From Flavobacteriales bacterium UBA4660 (GTDB lineage: Bacteria > Bacteroidota > Bacteroidia > Flavobacteriales_D > Sanyastnellaceae), in assembly GCA_002405435.1 (NCBI GenBank), contig DHLU01000257.1, positions 1-8,694 of the forward strand: 8,694 bases of DNA, given 5' to 3'. Positions 6,939-8,694 of the stretch are shown here, piece by piece; positions within the stretch are counted from its first letter, which is position 1, and every line of letters begins with the position of its first letter. Position numbers and translations under genes: made by a program. Below the pieces are notes generated by a model. The model did not search any database, was not told where the DNA came from, and saw nothing but the letters and a program-made list of their open reading frames with translations.

Positions 6939-8225
6939 ATGCAAGACTTTCGCATAACCAAACTAAAACGCTTCATGAGAGTATTTCTTCTCTTTTTCAC
7001 CCCGTGTATCTGCATGCAGGCCGCAGCCCAGACCAAAGACCGCATTCAGCTGTTTGTAAACTGCCAGAGCACATGCTACCTTGACTACCTGCGCACAGAC
7101 ATCACCTGGGTAGACTATGTGCGCGACATTCCCGAGTGCGATGTGTCTCTGCTGATTACCTCGCTGGAGACCGGATCTTCCGGCACCGAATTTCAACTCG
7201 TATTCACCGGTGAGCAACGGTTCACCGGGCTCAACGACACGCTCAAATGCGCTGCCAACGGAATCAACACCGATGACGAAGTGCGCAAGATGCTCTCACA
7301 AACGGTAAAACTCGGACTGATGCGTTATGCCGCGCGAACCCCTTCGGGTACCGTGATTGAAATCGCTCATCCCGGCGACGAAGGTTTCGCCGAAGGAAGC
7401 AATCCCGAACATGACCCCTACAATGGATGGATTTTCAACATCGGGCTTAACGGAAATGGCGATGGGCAGAAGGTTTTCCGCTCCTTATTCGGCAGGTTAA
7501 ATGTGTCGGCCAGTCAGGTACTGGAAGACCATAAAATTCAGTTTTGGTGCAATACGACGTACCGCGAAAACCGTTTTATCATTGATGACAATGAGGAGAT
7601 TTTCGTTCGGCGCAGCAGCTATTACAGTGGATCCTACATCAAATCCGTCACCCCTAAATTTTCCGCAGGGATATTCACCGAAGCCGGCACCAGCGACTTC
7701 GAAAACATGGACGTTAACTCCAATATTTCAGCGGCTGTCGAATACAACTTTTTCCCTTATACCGAGGCGCAGACCAGGGCCCTGGCATTGTCTTACATCA
7801 TCGGAGGCTCCTATTATAACTTCCATGAGCGCACCATCTTCAACAAGACAGAGCAGATTGTGCCCGAGCACAGCATAAGCCTGGCTTTCTCGACCACCAA
7901 GCCATGGGGTACCGTGAGCTGCGCCCTCTACGGCAGCACCTTTCTCAACACCATCACGCGTCACAGTTATGGCGCATGGGCCAACTTCGACGTTCGGATC
8001 TTCAAGGGACTTTCTGCCAATGCCTTTTTATCGTACGACGTGATTCAGGACCAGATCAACCTGCCGGCCGGCGGTGCGTCTGACGCGGAAATATTCCTTC
8101 AGCAGCAGGTGCTCGCGACCAACTACAGCTACTTTGCCTTCATCGGCATTAACTACCGCTTCGGCAGCATTTACAACAACGTGGTAAATCCGCGCTTCGA
8201 ACTGGGCAACGGCAACTTCAATTAG
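6939..8225 (+). CDS. Exported predicted outer-membrane beta-barrel protein, family of unknown function
   Basis: A 428-residue protein with a signal peptide (hydrophobic RVFLLFFTPCICMQAAAQ, about 14-31; likely cut near AAA-Q). A soluble region of about 35-140 follows, carrying NCQSTCYLDYLRTDITWVDY, VRDIPECDVSLLIT, a glycine/serine turn (TGSSG) and TDDEVRKML. From about 150 to the C-terminus there are alternating amphipathic strands rich in aromatic residues. These include a segment with EYNFFPYTEAQTRALALSY, TIFNKTEQ, KPWGTVS, IFKGLSANAF, DQINLPAGGA and the terminal YRFGSIYNNVVNPRF. I recall this strand pattern from a widespread Bacteroidota group of uncharacterised proteins with a DUF481-like barrel; I could not check it. 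The start at 6939 gives a charged n-region (KLKR); the ATG at codon 13 (6975) has a better A-rich leader and is a real alternative. Five cysteines in the mature N-terminal half could pair. It lies 51 bases after rlmI. Role unknown. Confidence 0.8.
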   Translation: MQDFRITKLKRFMRVFLLFFTPCICMQAAAQTKDRIQLFVNCQSTCYLDYLRTDITWVDYVRDIPECDVSLLITSLETGSSGTEFQLVFTGEQRFTGLNDTLKCAANGINTDDEVRKMLSQTVKLGLMRYAARTPSGTVIEIAHPGDEGFAEGSNPEHDPYNGWIFNIGLNGNGDGQKVFRSLFGRLNVSASQVLEDHKIQFWCNTTYRENRFIIDDNEEIFVRRSSYYSGSYIKSVTPKFSAGIFTEAGTSDFENMDVNSNISAAVEYNFFPYTEAQTRALALSYIIGGSYYNFHERTIFNKTEQIVPEHSISLAFSTTKPWGTVSCALYGSTFLNTITRHSYGAWANFDVRIFKGLSANAFLSYDVIQDQINLPAGGASDAEIFLQQQVLATNYSYFAFIGINYRFGSIYNNVVNPRFELGNGNFN

Positions 8226-8238
8226 CAGCGCCAGCGCG

Positions 8239-8694
8239 TCAGTGGTTCACACAGACCTTAAACGTCTGGCCATTGCCAAACCTGCCGAGGTAAACCCCGG
8301 CGGGTAATCCTGACAATTCGAGGCGGTTCCAGCCCGGCGGCAACACCGCAACACTGAACACCACTTCGCCCCGCAAGGTCAGCAGTTGCAGTCCGGCACC
8401 GTATTCGGGCAATTGGTTAACGGCCAACCAGTCGTTCGCAGGATTGGGATAAACCGCTACAGCCGCTTCTTCAAGGTTCGCAACAGCGGTGCCGGTGCCC
8501 AGCAGGTAGGTGATGCATGCCTCGAGAAATGCTACCCGCGTTTCATGCGTATCGAGCAGGGCCGGATCAAAAAACTCAGACATGACCGATAATCCTCCCG
8601 CAGTATGGTGAAACATAGACAATTCACCCGAAAGCACATAGTCATCGGGTCCCATTTCGTAAAAAGCCAGGATGCCCGGCCTGGGCGTGCAGCC
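8239..8694 (-). CDS. T9SS-secreted protein, C-terminal part (cut by window edge)
   Basis: The final 151 codons of a protein whose start lies right of the window. The last 70 residues are a type IX secretion sorting domain (type A). They contain VYPNPANDWLAV (coding 8440-8454 for VYPNP), the paired strands LQLLTLRGEVVFS and WNRLELSGLPAGVYLGRF, and the basic end FKVCVNH. Such cargo is carried across the outer membrane and released or anchored on the cell surface. The visible upstream part (GILAFYEMGPDDYVLSG, then GGLSVMSEFFDPALLDTHE and RVAFLEACITYLLG) looks like the last strand and helix of a glutamine-amidotransferase/ThuA-like Rossmann domain often placed before a sorting domain; that reading is an inference from little sequence. 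An ATG at 8653-8655 is internal, because the frame stays open to the edge. It converges with the barrel gene across 13 bases. Confidence 0.85.
   Translation of the reverse strand, partial: GCTPRPGILAFYEMGPDDYVLSGELSMFHHTAGGLSVMSEFFDPALLDTHETRVAFLEACITYLLGTGTAVANLEEAAVAVYPNPANDWLAVNQLPEYGAGLQLLTLRGEVVFSVAVLPPGWNRLELSGLPAGVYLGRFGNGQTFKVCVNH

Noticed and set aside
8281..8304. Hairpin CCTGCCG / CGGCGGG near the end of the T9SS gene, considered as a terminator.
   Set aside because: It lies in the coding sequence for LSGLPAGVYL, has a 10-base loop and no T-run; the GC-rich Pro/Gly codons explain it.
8239..8655. Treating the T9SS gene as a complete 138-residue protein from the ATG at 8653-8655.
   Set aside because: The frame stays open to the window edge, and T9SS cargo carries an N-terminal signal peptide, which this start would lack.
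1..8694. Search for CRISPR repeats, tRNA/rRNA, insertion sequences, toxin-antitoxin pairs and defence genes.
   Set aside because: No direct repeat array, transposase, terminal inverted repeat, cloverleaf or defence-type domain was visible; apart from one intergenic region the window is packed with known-type genes.

Overview
This window looks like an ordinary chromosomal stretch from a member of the Bacteroidota. Three things point there. The last gene ends in a type IX secretion (T9SS) C-terminal sorting domain (VYPNP motif). None of the start codons has a clear Shine-Dalgarno sequence, and several are preceded by A-rich leaders. The gene set itself fits: tpiA followed by prmA, a RecQ with a C-terminal zinc cluster, a short TPR protein and a Bacteroidota-type outer-membrane protein. 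By eye the DNA is moderately GC-rich, which is high for many Bacteroidota, but I cannot name a family or genus.

Layout from left to right. The left edge carries the 5' part of fhs (formate-tetrahydrofolate ligase) on the minus strand. A 260-bp divergent intergenic region follows, the only gap of real size. Two plus-strand genes come next, a small TPR protein and a GT4-type glycosyltransferase, 9 bases apart. The minus-strand pair tpiA-prmA (ATGA overlap) converges on the glycosyltransferase with only 5 bases between stop codons. tpiA is divergent from recQ, with just 12 bases between the two start codons. recQ is followed on the same strand by an RlmI-type rRNA methyltransferase and by a predicted exported beta-barrel protein of an uncharacterised family. 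The right edge holds the 3' part of a T9SS-exported protein on the minus strand, converging with a 13-bp gap.

The genes do not form one pathway. They cover one-carbon metabolism (fhs), glycolysis (tpiA), modification of the translation machinery (prmA, rlmI), DNA repair (recQ), glycan synthesis (GT4) and the cell envelope (the barrel protein and the T9SS cargo). No mobile element, CRISPR array, tRNA, rRNA or defence cassette is visible. The items most worth a second look are the very tight tpiA/recQ divergent junction, the RecQ domain order, the conserved but uncharacterised outer-membrane family, and the partial T9SS cargo. I do not see strong evidence for a new multi-gene system.
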